From assembly GCF_014201355.1 (NCBI RefSeq), contig NZ_JACHEG010000011.1, positions 62,001 through 126,000 of the forward strand: DNA of 64,000 nt. The letters are read 5' to 3'. This stretch comes from Aliirhizobium wenxiniae. GTDB taxonomy: Bacteria; Pseudomonadota; Alphaproteobacteria; Rhizobiales; Rhizobiaceae. This document shows, in pieces, positions 8,821-17,112 of the stretch. Numbering within the stretch: position 1 is the stretch's first letter; the number at the start of each line of letters is the position of its first letter. Both the position numbers and the translations under genes were made by a program. The notes under the pieces are model-generated. The model had not been told where the DNA came from and made no database searches. It saw only the letters and a program-made list of their open reading frames with translations.

Positions 8821-8835
8821 TCAAGTTGCGTGCCA
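8821..8835 (-). promoter_or_regulatory. Sigma-54 promoter of rtcB
   Basis: On the minus strand the sequence reads TGGCAC-GCAAC-TTGA, matching the sigma-54 -24/-12 pattern (TGGCAC-N5-TTGC) except for the last base (A for C). A T before TGG and G after the CAC also fit. Transcription would start near 8810 and give a leader of about 65 bases before rtcB. The divergent rtcR encodes a sigma-54 activator, which makes this assignment strong. Confidence 0.8.
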
Positions 8836-8938
8836 ATTCACCTGCAAACAGGCCAGCGGGTCTAGAAAATATCTTATCCTATTGATTTCGTTGAATAGAA
8901 ATGGTGTTGAATTTTCACGTTGTATCGAGTTGTCGCGA

Positions 8939-8998
8939 AAAGGAGGAGGCGATATATTATCCAATAATATCGAAATTATAAATATGGATAATCCATGA
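8939..8998 (+). promoter_or_regulatory. rtcR leader with orphan Shine-Dalgarno, palindrome and mini-ORF
   Basis: AAAGGAGGAGG is an ideal ribosome-binding site, yet no ATG, GTG or TTG follows at normal distance. Next come a perfect inverted repeat ATATTAT-CCA-ATAATAT (8954-8970), a four-codon ORF (ATG at 8984, MDNP) and its TGA overlapping the rtcR ATG. GGATAATCC just before the start is itself palindromic. The region may hold RtcR sites or a translational switch. Confidence 0.45.
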
Positions 8999-10662
8999 AG
9001 CGTCGCGTTGCCATTAGCATTCTTGGAACGGCACTTGACTTCGGCAAGCGCGAAGATCGTTGGAGCCGGTGGCGCCCCAATGTCGGCCTCGCCCAACAGC
9101 CGGGCCTTTTCTTTGATCGCGTCGAACTGATCCATGACACCCATTTCGAATGGTTGGCCAGAATTGTTGTAGGCGATATTGAAACCGTCTCTCCCGCCAC
9201 CGAAGTGCGTCGGCACCATATCAATCTGACCAATCCTTGGGATTTCTCCGAGGTCTATACGAAGCTCAGGGATTTCGCCCGCGGATACGATTTTGATCCG
9301 GATACGGAAGATTATCTCGTCAACATCACCACTGGCACGCATGTTGCGCAGATCTGCTGGTTCCTCCTGACCGAGGCCCGCATCATTCCCGCCCAGTTGC
9401 TGCAACTGTCTCCGCCGCGCGATCGCGAACCGGAGCAAGATTATGCTGGTACGCATGCGGTCATCGATCTCGACCTGTCGCGATATGATGAGATTGCTAC
9501 CCGTTTTGCGTCGGAACGGGATGAGGCTGCTTCATTTCTTAAATCGGGCATTTCAACACGCAATACTGCCTTCAACCATATGATCGACGAGATCGAACGC
9601 GTGACGATGCGCTCGACTGCGCCGGTCCTGCTAACCGGCCCAACGGGTGCGGGAAAATCACAGCTGGCAAAGAAGATTTATGAGCTAAAGAAATCGCAGC
9701 GAAAGATCACCGGGCCATTCGTTGAGGTAAACTGTGCCACATTGCGTGGCGATCAGGCAATGTCGGCCCTGTTCGGTCATGTGAAGGGCGCCTTTACCGG
9801 TGCGTCCGGCGAGCGTGCCGGTCTTATGAGGTCTGCGGACAAAGGTGTCCTCTTTCTCGATGAAATCGGCGATCTGGGGCTGGACGAACAGGCCATGTGT
9901 CTGCGTGCCATCGAGGAAAAGCGTTTTCTGCCTGTGGGGGCAGACAAGGAGGTCTCGGCAGACTTCCAGCTTCTCGCCGGCACCAATCGGGATTTGCGCC
10001 TGGACGTGCAGAAAGGGCGGTTTCGTGAGGATCTTTTGGCGCGCCTCAATCTATGGACGTTTAGGCTTCCCGCCCTTCGTGAACGCAGGGAGGATATCGA
10101 GCCCAATCTCGATTTCGAACTTCGCCGTTTTCTCGAGCGCGAGGGGCAGAACGTGACCTTCAACAGGGAGGCCCGCGAACGCTATCTTGTCTTTGCGACT
10201 GGGCCTGAAGCGGCATGGAGTGCTAACTTTCGGGATCTCTCCGCATCTGTCACTCGCATGGCGACGCTCGCGCCGCAGGGCCGCATCACCGTCCATGTCG
10301 TGGCTGACGAAATCGAACGCCTCAAGATGGCCTGGGAAGGCACGCCGATATATTCGCTTAATAACGAATTGGTGGTGAAAGTTTTGGGGCAGGATGCGCT
10401 GGATCAACTGGATCTTTTCGACGTCGCGCAGCTGGCTGCCGTATTTAAAGTATGTGGTGACCACACGACGGCCAGCGCCGCAGGGCGAGCATTGTTCGCC
10501 AAATCCATGCTGGAGAAAAAAAGCAGCAACGACGCCGATCGTCTCAGTAAATATCTGGCCCGCTTCGGTCTGAAATTTGATGATATCCGGCAGGCATATA
10601 GCAGGTTTCGGCCGGATCGCTCTGACGCATTCAACGATGTTGGCGAGCAGAGATATCCCTGA
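8995..10662 (+). CDS. rtcR: Sigma-54-dependent activator of the RNA repair operon, CARF-type sensor
   Basis: This 555-residue protein has the RtcR layout. Residues 1-180 form the sensor domain (CARF-like, thought to bind RNA-derived ligands). The AAA+ domain follows with Walker A GPTGAGKS (215-222), the sigma-54 contact loop GAFTGA (265-270) and Walker B VLFLDE (285-290). The C-terminal part is helical and should hold the DNA-binding region. It is expected to open the rtcB promoter when damaged RNA accumulates. An in-frame TAA immediately upstream forces the start to ATG 8995 or later. The start overlaps a four-codon mini-ORF. Confidence 0.92.
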   Translation: MKRRVAISILGTALDFGKREDRWSRWRPNVGLAQQPGLFFDRVELIHDTHFEWLARIVVGDIETVSPATEVRRHHINLTNPWDFSEVYTKLRDFARGYDFDPDTEDYLVNITTGTHVAQICWFLLTEARIIPAQLLQLSPPRDREPEQDYAGTHAVIDLDLSRYDEIATRFASERDEAASFLKSGISTRNTAFNHMIDEIERVTMRSTAPVLLTGPTGAGKSQLAKKIYELKKSQRKITGPFVEVNCATLRGDQAMSALFGHVKGAFTGASGERAGLMRSADKGVLFLDEIGDLGLDEQAMCLRAIEEKRFLPVGADKEVSADFQLLAGTNRDLRLDVQKGRFREDLLARLNLWTFRLPALRERREDIEPNLDFELRRFLEREGQNVTFNREARERYLVFATGPEAAWSANFRDLSASVTRMATLAPQGRITVHVVADEIERLKMAWEGTPIYSLNNELVVKVLGQDALDQLDLFDVAQLAAVFKVCGDHTTASAAGRALFAKSMLEKKSSNDADRLSKYLARFGLKFDDIRQAYSRFRPDRSDAFNDVGEQRYP

Positions 10663-10849
10663 CGCTCAGCCAAATCATCTCCTAGTCATAATGCTTTTTC
10701 TTTCAGCTACTTAACATCCTAAGCTTCGCGGATGGGAGCGGGTCGCTGGTTCGTACCCTTTCAAGATCTTGCGCATACAAAAAGTGTAATCTGAGAGCAA
10801 TGCTCCATGCACGAAGGGCGCGTACCTTTGGGCTTTGTCCAGGCTTGGC

Positions 10850-11656
10850 TCATGTCGTCAAAACCTTCGGCTTACGGCCGCGCTTTTTCGGCGCGTCGGC
10901 TTTTGCCTCTTTTTTCAGTTGTGGGCCATCGAGATCGCCGGTTGCTCGAAAATGTTCATAGGACTTGCTAATGTGCCTCTTCATCAGTTCCTCCGCATCG
11001 CCTGCTCTTCGCTGCGAAATGACCTTCAGTATTTCGTCATGCTCGTCGGCAGCCTCGTGCATGCGCCCATTCTTGTAGGTGGCATGAAGATGCGAGAAAT
11101 GCAGGACGTCTGGACCCATGAGTGCAATCAGTGAACGCAGCAGGTTATTGTTGGTGGCCTCTGCGATCTTGAGGTGGAACAGCAAGTCTTCTTCGAGAGT
11201 GAATGCGCCGGCATTTGCTTGTTCCTTCATATGACGATGGGCGTTTTCGATCGCGCTGATCTGTTCCGGCGTCGCGCGCTCCGCCGCAAGCTTGGCAGAA
11301 AGAGCTTCCAGCGCGCCGCGCACCTCGATCAGCATTTCCGGGCTCATGTCGTCTGCGTGAAGAATATTGCTGATCAGACCAATCAGAACATGTTCACTGA
11401 GATTTTCCACGACTGTGCCGCTTTGCGGCGAGGTTTTTACGATCCCGAAAAATTCCAGTCTGCGCAATGCCTCGCGCACCGGGCCGCGCCCGACGTCGAA
11501 CCGCTCGGCGAGTGTGCGTTCTGACGGCAATTTCTGGCCGGCTTTTATAATGCGCCGCGCAATTAGGTTGCTGATCTGCTCGATGATTATGTCTGCAGGC
11601 CGGCGAATTCGGACTTTTTTCAAATGCTGAGAAAAATCGGCGTCGTCATCCTGCAT
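10850..11656 (-). CDS. GntR-family (FadR subfamily) transcriptional regulator
   Basis: This 268-residue protein has an N-terminal winged helix (about residues 20-85, with GQKLPSERTLAERFDVGRGP and VREALRRLE) and a C-terminal all-helical FCD ligand domain (about 100-235). The last 25 residues are Lys/Arg-rich (KKRGRKPK), an AT-hook-like tail that is unusual for the family. It is divergent from a sugar-acid catabolic operon, and a repeated AATTGGT-N9-ACCA element lies before both its own start and that operon. Family members usually repress until a pathway acid binds; the ligand is probably an aldonate or keto-aldonate. Confidence 0.85.
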   Translation of the reverse strand: MQDDDADFSQHLKKVRIRRPADIIIEQISNLIARRIIKAGQKLPSERTLAERFDVGRGPVREALRRLEFFGIVKTSPQSGTVVENLSEHVLIGLISNILHADDMSPEMLIEVRGALEALSAKLAAERATPEQISAIENAHRHMKEQANAGAFTLEEDLLFHLKIAEATNNNLLRSLIALMGPDVLHFSHLHATYKNGRMHEAADEHDEILKVISQRRAGDAEELMKRHISKSYEHFRATGDLDGPQLKKEAKADAPKKRGRKPKVLTT

Positions 11657-11680
11657 GGCGTATACCTGTTTGCCTTTCTA

Positions 11681-11702
11681 AATTGGTCAAAAATAAACCA
11701 GT
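11681..11702. promoter_or_regulatory. Candidate GntR operator, copy 1
   Basis: AATTGGT-N9-ACCAGT lies 25 bases before the GntR start. It shares the half-sites and the nine-base spacing of copy 2 (AATTGGT-N9-ACCAATT), with one or two mismatches in the right arm. FadR-type regulators commonly bind TGGT/ACCA half-sites. Position suggests autoregulation. Confidence 0.5.
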
Positions 11703-11956
11703 CGTTTAATGCGTCAACTGGGTGCTCGAATTCGCTCCATTATAAAGCACAGATGGCGATATGGCTATTGGTTCGCCGGCCAACTGTCGCCCCTCAAGCT
11801 CTAGCGACCTCCTTTTAAGTGCATCCGGAATTGCAATATCTGAAGGGTGCCGCAGCTCTTTGTGGGATAATTGCAATGCTCTGAATCCACGGCATGCGTC
11901 CGAATGTAGCAATTCACTTTGGTCATGCGTCTTGACGTTGCGGCAATAAAATATTT

Positions 11957-11979
11957 AATTGGTGAGCATTGAACCAATT
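11957..11979. promoter_or_regulatory. Candidate GntR operator, copy 2
   Basis: AATTGGT and ACCAATT are perfect 7-base inverted arms around nine bases. The site is about 230 bases upstream of the sugar-acid operon and is likely near its promoter. A CCAA/TTGG pair overlaps its right edge (11974-11989), hinting at a second, weaker site. Confidence 0.5.
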
Positions 11980-12211
11980 TACCAGTTGGGTGTTCGTGGA
12001 ACTGGTTGCAGAGGTGGAGGTATGGCGCATTCGTGAACGCCAGGCGGGGAGAGCAGAGAGCGCCGCGTAGGTTGCTGCGGTAGATCAAAAAGTTTCATGC
12101 CCGCGTAGAGGAAATTTCAATTGGGTCCGGCGTGCCGAGGGTGCAGTCCGGATATCACGCCAAGGGCTGACGGCTGTTTGGCCGACTATTTACGTCAAGG
12201 AGGAGTTTTTA

Positions 12212-13243
12212 ATGAATTCTGTCGAAATAACTAATCGTAATAATGCCCAGGCATTGGATGCGGCGCTGCGGATCATCGTGGCGGACGCCAATCTGCTGCC
12301 GCATCGTGCTCTTCTGGAGGCGAACCTTCCCGCGGGAGCAAGTGTAACTTGGCATGAGCGCTTTGACGAAGCTGCTGCGATCAGGGATCTGCCGGGATGC
12401 AACGTTTTTGTTGGTCCGCAGTTCACGCCCGGCATGGGCAAGGCAGCCGACAGCCTTCGTCTGGTTCATGTGGGCGGGGCCGGATATGATGGCATCAAAA
12501 TGGACGCGCTGCCTGCGGGTGCAATATGCGCGAACACCTTCAATCATGAAGCGTCGATCGCGGAGTATGTTGCCGCAACGTCCGTTTTTGTCCGCCGCCA
12601 GTTTGCGCAGCAGGATCGCGCCTTGCGACAGGGACATTGGGCTTCTTCCGTCTATGAACCGGAACGGGCCCAGTTGGGGGCTATCGATGGTGCCACAGTT
12701 GGTATCGTCGGCTATGGACATATCGGTTCGCGGACATGGAAGGTCATGCGCGCCCTCGGCGCACGAGGCGTAGCAGTTACGGCACAGGCCGTCGATGTTG
12801 AGCAGGAGGGGTTGGCCTGGGCGGAAGACCTGAGTGGCCTCGACCGGTTGCTGGCTGAAAGCGATGTCATCGTACTCTGCGTGCCGCTTCTGCCCGAGAC
12901 ACGCCACATGATCGGCGAAAAGCAGCTCGCATCGATGAAGGACACCGCCGTTCTGGTCAATGTCAGCCGCGGACCTTTGATCGATCCTGATGCTCTCTAT
13001 TCTGCCTTGCGCGATCGTCAGATCGGCGGCGCGGTGATCGACGTCTGGTATCAATATCCGCAGAAGGGCGCCGAGGCGCAGCCATCTGCCCTCCCGTTTG
13101 GCGAGCTCGATAACGTGTTGATGACGCCGCACATTTCCGGTGTCACGCGTCAGACCTTCGAGGGGCGTGTACGCGATATTGCGGCCAACATCAGCAACCT
13201 GCAGGCCGGGGCCCCATTGAAGAACGTCGTTTTTACGAAGTAA
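12212..13243 (+). CDS. D-isomer-specific 2-hydroxyacid dehydrogenase
   Basis: This 343-residue NAD(P)-dependent enzyme has the nucleotide motif GIVGYGHIGS near residues 165-174, the catalytic Arg in NVSRGPL and the active-site His in MTPHISG. Family members interconvert 2-keto and D-2-hydroxy acids. A strong AAGGAGGAG seven bases upstream supports the start. As first gene of an operon with an MHS transporter and idonate/gluconate dehydrogenase homologues, it may reduce a 2-keto-aldonate. It is only distantly like the second family member at 35.9 kb. Confidence 0.82.
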   Translation: MNSVEITNRNNAQALDAALRIIVADANLLPHRALLEANLPAGASVTWHERFDEAAAIRDLPGCNVFVGPQFTPGMGKAADSLRLVHVGGAGYDGIKMDALPAGAICANTFNHEASIAEYVAATSVFVRRQFAQQDRALRQGHWASSVYEPERAQLGAIDGATVGIVGYGHIGSRTWKVMRALGARGVAVTAQAVDVEQEGLAWAEDLSGLDRLLAESDVIVLCVPLLPETRHMIGEKQLASMKDTAVLVNVSRGPLIDPDALYSALRDRQIGGAVIDVWYQYPQKGAEAQPSALPFGELDNVLMTPHISGVTRQTFEGRVRDIAANISNLQAGAPLKNVVFTK

Positions 13244-13407
13244 CGCCGTCTTCACACAGCTTCTTACGATCGGTTTTTAACTCGGACGCATACGCTCCGT
13301 GAGAGCGTTTGCACGCCCTGTTCATGCCGCTGCCCAACGAACCGTCCGCGTATCGCAGATGGCGGGACACCTGTGTCCAGGCGGGGGCCATTCAAGGATC
13401 AAACATC

Positions 13408-14787
13408 ATGACAGAGCTTACCAATGCTGCGATTGAGGTCGATGACGCACCTCCTGCAGATCCGGCGCATGTCAAGCGAGCCGCCGTTGCCGGCCTCGTC
13501 GGAACCATGCTCGAAAACTATGACTTCGTCATTTATGGAACGGCGTCGGCGCTTGTCTTCAGCAAGTTGTTTTTCCCATCTTACTCTCCCACAGCTGGCA
13601 TGATTGCCGCCTTCGGCGCCTATGCCATCGGCTTTCTCGCCCGGCCTCTCGGCGGACTGTTTTTCTCGCATTATGGCGAGAAGTTCGGTCGCAAATGGGT
13701 TCTGGTCACCACGCTTTTCCTCATGGGCGGCGCGACCTTTGCGATCGGTTGCCTGCCAACTTATGAAACGGCGGGCATGTGGGCTCCGCTCCTCCTCGTT
13801 CTGTGCCGCTTCCTCCAGGGTTTCGGTGCCGGGGCAGAGCAGTCGGGCGGCGCGACGCTGCTGACGGAAACCGCACCTCTAGGCAAACGAGGGCGGCTAT
13901 CATCCTTCATCATGGTAGGCGCGGCACTCGGTACCGCGCTCGGAGCGATCGCCTGGATTGCCGCTCAGCAGCTTCCCGATGAAGCGATCATGAGCTGGGG
14001 TTGGCGCGCCATTTTCTGGAGCAGTATCTTCGTCACGATCTTTGCGATGATCATGCGTGCAAAGCTGGCGGAAAGCCCGGTCTTCGTTGAACTGAAGAAG
14101 AAGGGGCACGGTCAGGATCAGGCGCCTCTCAAGGTGGTCGCGAAACATGGCACCAAGAATGTCCTCAAGGTGATATTCATGAATTGGGGCGTTTCCACCC
14201 AGTCCTACACCTACCAGGTGTTCATGATTTCCTATCTGGTGACGGTCGTCGGTGTCGATACGCATTTCGTCCCGCCTGTTCAATTGGCGGCGGCAATCTG
14301 CGCGGCTTTTGCGGCCTTCGCTATGGGTTACCTGTCCGACTATGTCGGGCGCCGGAAGATGACGCTTATTCTGACCGGGCTTCTCGTGGTCACGCCGTTC
14401 CTGACCTTCCCGGGCCTCAATACCGGCTCGCCTGCAATGATCACCTTCGTCCTGGTCTTCGGCTACATGTTCGCAGCCCAGGGTGTAACCGGCGTCCATA
14501 TGAGCTTCTTCCCGGAAATTTTCGGCAGCCGGTACCGCTATGCCGGTGTGACACTGGGACGCGAATTCTCGTCGATCATTGGTGGCGGCATCGCACCATT
14601 GTTGTGCGCAGCACTTCTCGGCTGGTTCGCCAATTCCTGGATCCCTGTCGCCATCTACATGTCCCTGACAATGCTGGTCTCCTTCATCGTGACCTACTCA
14701 TTGCCGGAGACGGCAGATCGCGACCTCAATCTTCCGGAAGACGCGAAGTGGGGTGAAGCAAGGCTTGGTGCAGGTCGCAAAGCCTGA
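13408..14787 (+). CDS. MFS transporter, metabolite:proton symporter (MHS) family
   Basis: This 459-residue membrane protein shows the MHS pattern: a hydrophilic N-terminus, GTMLENYDFVIYG in the first helix, the loop motif around KFGRKWVL and some twelve hydrophobic segments. Relatives carry organic acids such as ketoglutarate, shikimate or citrate. The ATG at 13408 is chosen over one 99 bases earlier because similarity to the family begins here. Its place inside a sugar-acid operon suggests aldonate uptake. Confidence 0.85.
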   Translation: MTELTNAAIEVDDAPPADPAHVKRAAVAGLVGTMLENYDFVIYGTASALVFSKLFFPSYSPTAGMIAAFGAYAIGFLARPLGGLFFSHYGEKFGRKWVLVTTLFLMGGATFAIGCLPTYETAGMWAPLLLVLCRFLQGFGAGAEQSGGATLLTETAPLGKRGRLSSFIMVGAALGTALGAIAWIAAQQLPDEAIMSWGWRAIFWSSIFVTIFAMIMRAKLAESPVFVELKKKGHGQDQAPLKVVAKHGTKNVLKVIFMNWGVSTQSYTYQVFMISYLVTVVGVDTHFVPPVQLAAAICAAFAAFAMGYLSDYVGRRKMTLILTGLLVVTPFLTFPGLNTGSPAMITFVLVFGYMFAAQGVTGVHMSFFPEIFGSRYRYAGVTLGREFSSIIGGGIAPLLCAALLGWFANSWIPVAIYMSLTMLVSFIVTYSLPETADRDLNLPEDAKWGEARLGAGRKA

Positions 14788-14805
14788 CCCCAGCATTCCG
14801 GGGTC
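14786..14805 (+). other. Small intercistronic hairpin
   Basis: GACCCC and GGGGTC pair around an eight-base loop starting at the transporter stop codon. There is no T run, so it is more likely an mRNA processing or stability element than a terminator. Confidence 0.4.
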
Positions 14806-14858
14806 GCCTATCCGGCGGCCCCCGATCCCTCACACCTGACACCTTTTTGGAGAAGACT

Positions 14859-15812
14859 ATGAAGTCGAAGAGTGGCACAGCTCGGATTGTGGGTGCCTAT
14901 GCAGCCCAACCCACGGATCTAAAGGACCGCCATGCCTATCTGGATGCGATCCTTGCACAGCCAGACATCGACGGTCTGGAAATGTCTTGGGGATCGCCGT
15001 CCTGGCAAGATGATCTTCCGATCCTTCAAGGCATATTCGGGTCGCGTGCCAAGGCTGGACGTCATGTCTTGACGCTTATCGGAGCCCAAGCCCAGCAGGT
15101 TGCACAGAACGGCGCCTTCGGACTGGCCTCCGCAAACGAAGACGGGCGCCGCGCCGCTATCGATCTCGTGCGTTTCGTTCATGCCGATCTGAGCCGGTTT
15201 CTTGATCAGGGGCAACACATCGTTGCTGTCGAAATTCACTCCTATCCCTCGGTGCCTGCCGAAAACGCACAGGAAGCCCAAAAGGCCCTACGGCAGTCGC
15301 TCGCTGAAATCCTTGACTGGGATTGGGGCACGACATGTGTCGTGCTTGAGCATTGTGATGCGCGCAACGGCGATCATCCCTGGCAGAAGGGGCTGCTGCC
15401 ACTCGAACTGGAAATGGAGGTCGTCGCTGAGCTGGCACAATCTGGCCGGCCAGTCTCCATGGCAGTCAACTGGGGCCGATCAGCATTGGAGCAACGTGAT
15501 GTCGATGCGCCTGAACGTCATGCCCGGACACTGAAGGCCGGAGGTCTGCTTGCCGGATTGATGTTCTCGGGAGCGGCATCAAAAGACAGCGAATACGGAC
15601 CGGCCTGGGCGGATGTCCACCCGCCTCTCAGTGACGATTTGCCGGAATCTGCAATGACCCGAAAGCACGTTGCGACACTGGCGGAACTGGCCGGAGATAC
15701 CCTCCTGTTCGACGGCGTGAAGATCGCAATTCGCCCTGTGAATGCGACTGTCGAACAACGGCTCCGGATTGTTCGGAATACCCTCGCGGCGATGCCGCCC
15801 AGAAGAATTTAA
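14859..15812 (+). CDS. DUF4862-like protein
   Basis: This 317-residue protein begins with the IVGAYAAQP motif and has the alternating strand/helix texture of a TIM-barrel, with acidic and His residues at strand ends (EIHSYPS, LEHCD). It resembles the DUF4862 group, whose function is not established. GGAGAAG precedes the ATG at 14859; a TTG at 14847 is rejected. It sits between the transporter and the idonate-dehydrogenase-like gene, so it probably acts on a sugar acid or lactone, perhaps as an isomerase or hydrolase. That is inference from position and fold appearance only. Confidence 0.65.
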   Translation: MKSKSGTARIVGAYAAQPTDLKDRHAYLDAILAQPDIDGLEMSWGSPSWQDDLPILQGIFGSRAKAGRHVLTLIGAQAQQVAQNGAFGLASANEDGRRAAIDLVRFVHADLSRFLDQGQHIVAVEIHSYPSVPAENAQEAQKALRQSLAEILDWDWGTTCVVLEHCDARNGDHPWQKGLLPLELEMEVVAELAQSGRPVSMAVNWGRSALEQRDVDAPERHARTLKAGGLLAGLMFSGAASKDSEYGPAWADVHPPLSDDLPESAMTRKHVATLAELAGDTLLFDGVKIAIRPVNATVEQRLRIVRNTLAAMPPRRI

Positions 15813-15949
15813 CAATGGTTTCGGGAAGTTGAGCGTGGTTCGGCCACGATCCGAACTCGCTGCTTCCTCCAGGCTCCTGCCTGCCCTCATTCCCTAGATC
15901 CAAAAATCGGCTGAGCTCCCAATCAGCCCAATGCAAAAGGAGATACCAA

Positions 15950-16987
15950 ATGCGAGGATGCGTTCTACACGGACAAAAGGATTTGCGCCTTGAAACGCTC
16001 GAAGAGCCCGAGCTGAAGGCCGGCGAAGTCCGGGTCAAGATCGCCATGGGCGGTATTTGCGGGTCTGACCTCCATTACTATTTTGAAGGGCGCGTCGGAG
16101 ATTTCGCCGTCCGCGAACCGTTCATTCTGGGGCATGAGTTCAGCGGCGACGTGATTGAGGTTGCAGCCGGCGTGACGTCTACGCGCATCGGCGACCGGGT
16201 GGCGATCAATCCCGGAAAACCTTGCCAATCCTGCCCGCAATGCCTGCGCGGTCAGCAGCATTTGTGCTCTAACATGATCTTTTTCGGCAGTGCCTCGCGC
16301 TTCCCGCATGTTCAAGGCGGTTTTCGTGAAACGTTGGTGGTCCGCGACTATCAATGCTACCCGGTTGCGCCGAAGACGCCGCATGAAAACATCGTATTTG
16401 CAGAGCCCTTTGCCGTCGCGCTGCATGCCGTGGCACAGGCCGGAAGCCTGCTTGGCCAACGCGTCCTGATCACGGGGGCGGGTCCGATCGGTTGCCTGAT
16501 CGCCGTTGCTGCCAAACGCGCCGGTGCCGCATATATCGCGATTACCGATGTTGCCGACCAGCCATTGAAGATCGCTGCCAAAATCGGTGCGGATGAGACG
16601 GTGAATGTTGCCAAGGACACCGAGATCCAGACGAGCTGGCAGGTCGATCGCGGTCAGTTCGACGTCACTTTCGAAGCATCCGGTAATGCCAAGGCAGTGG
16701 AAACCTGCGTTCTGAGCACACGTCCCGGCGGCACGATGGTGCAGGTCGGCATGTTGCCACCGGGACTGACCGGGGTCCCGATCAATCGCCTTCTCGCCAA
16801 GGAGGCAACGCTCAAGACATCGTTCCGCTTCAACGAGGAATTCGGCTGGGCAGTCGCAAATCTGGCCGACGGCAGCGTCGACCTTTCGCCTTTGGCCACA
16901 GCCCGCTTCCCCATGGAAAAAGCGAATGAGGCTTTTGAGGCCGCACACGATCGATCGCAGAACATGAAAGTCCAGATCGTGTTCTGA
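15950..16987 (+). CDS. idnD: Zinc-dependent alcohol dehydrogenase, L-idonate 5-dehydrogenase-like
   Basis: This 345-residue MDR enzyme keeps the catalytic zinc ligands (Cys37, His62-Glu63) and the structural zinc quartet Cys92, Cys95, Cys98, Cys106. The nucleotide site GAGPIG follows near residue 178. The RVGDFAVREP and NPGKPCQSC segments resemble L-idonate 5-dehydrogenases, which oxidise L-idonate to 5-keto-D-gluconate. The gluconate-5-dehydrogenase homologue three genes on supports an idonate-to-gluconate route. A related polyol dehydrogenase remains possible. Confidence 0.78.
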   Translation: MRGCVLHGQKDLRLETLEEPELKAGEVRVKIAMGGICGSDLHYYFEGRVGDFAVREPFILGHEFSGDVIEVAAGVTSTRIGDRVAINPGKPCQSCPQCLRGQQHLCSNMIFFGSASRFPHVQGGFRETLVVRDYQCYPVAPKTPHENIVFAEPFAVALHAVAQAGSLLGQRVLITGAGPIGCLIAVAAKRAGAAYIAITDVADQPLKIAAKIGADETVNVAKDTEIQTSWQVDRGQFDVTFEASGNAKAVETCVLSTRPGGTMVQVGMLPPGLTGVPINRLLAKEATLKTSFRFNEEFGWAVANLADGSVDLSPLATARFPMEKANEAFEAAHDRSQNMKVQIVF

Positions 16988-16988
16988 A

Positions 16989-17022
16989 GACTGTCCGGCG
17001 GCCTCTCCCGCCGCCGGCAGTC
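16989..17022 (+). other. Intercistronic GC-rich hairpin after idnD
   Basis: GACTG-CCGGCGGC and GCCGCCGG-CAGTC form a 13-bp stem with one bulged T and a seven-base loop. No T run follows. It could set relative expression of the dehydrogenase and the downstream genes. Confidence 0.5.
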
Positions 17023-17112
17023 CACCTGAATGAGATGCGGCAGAAGGTTTACACCCTACGCCGCGACCTCGCCACCGGACGTTTTTTGCTCTTTAGACAG
17101 ACAGGATATCCC

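Larger units (their letters stand above)
11657..12211. other. Divergent control region between the GntR gene and the sugar-acid operon
   Basis: No credible gene is seen in these 555 bases. The region holds two copies of a palindromic element (listed separately) and a long leader before the operon start. The operon's ribosome-binding site AAGGAGGAG is at 12197-12205. Confidence 0.6.
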
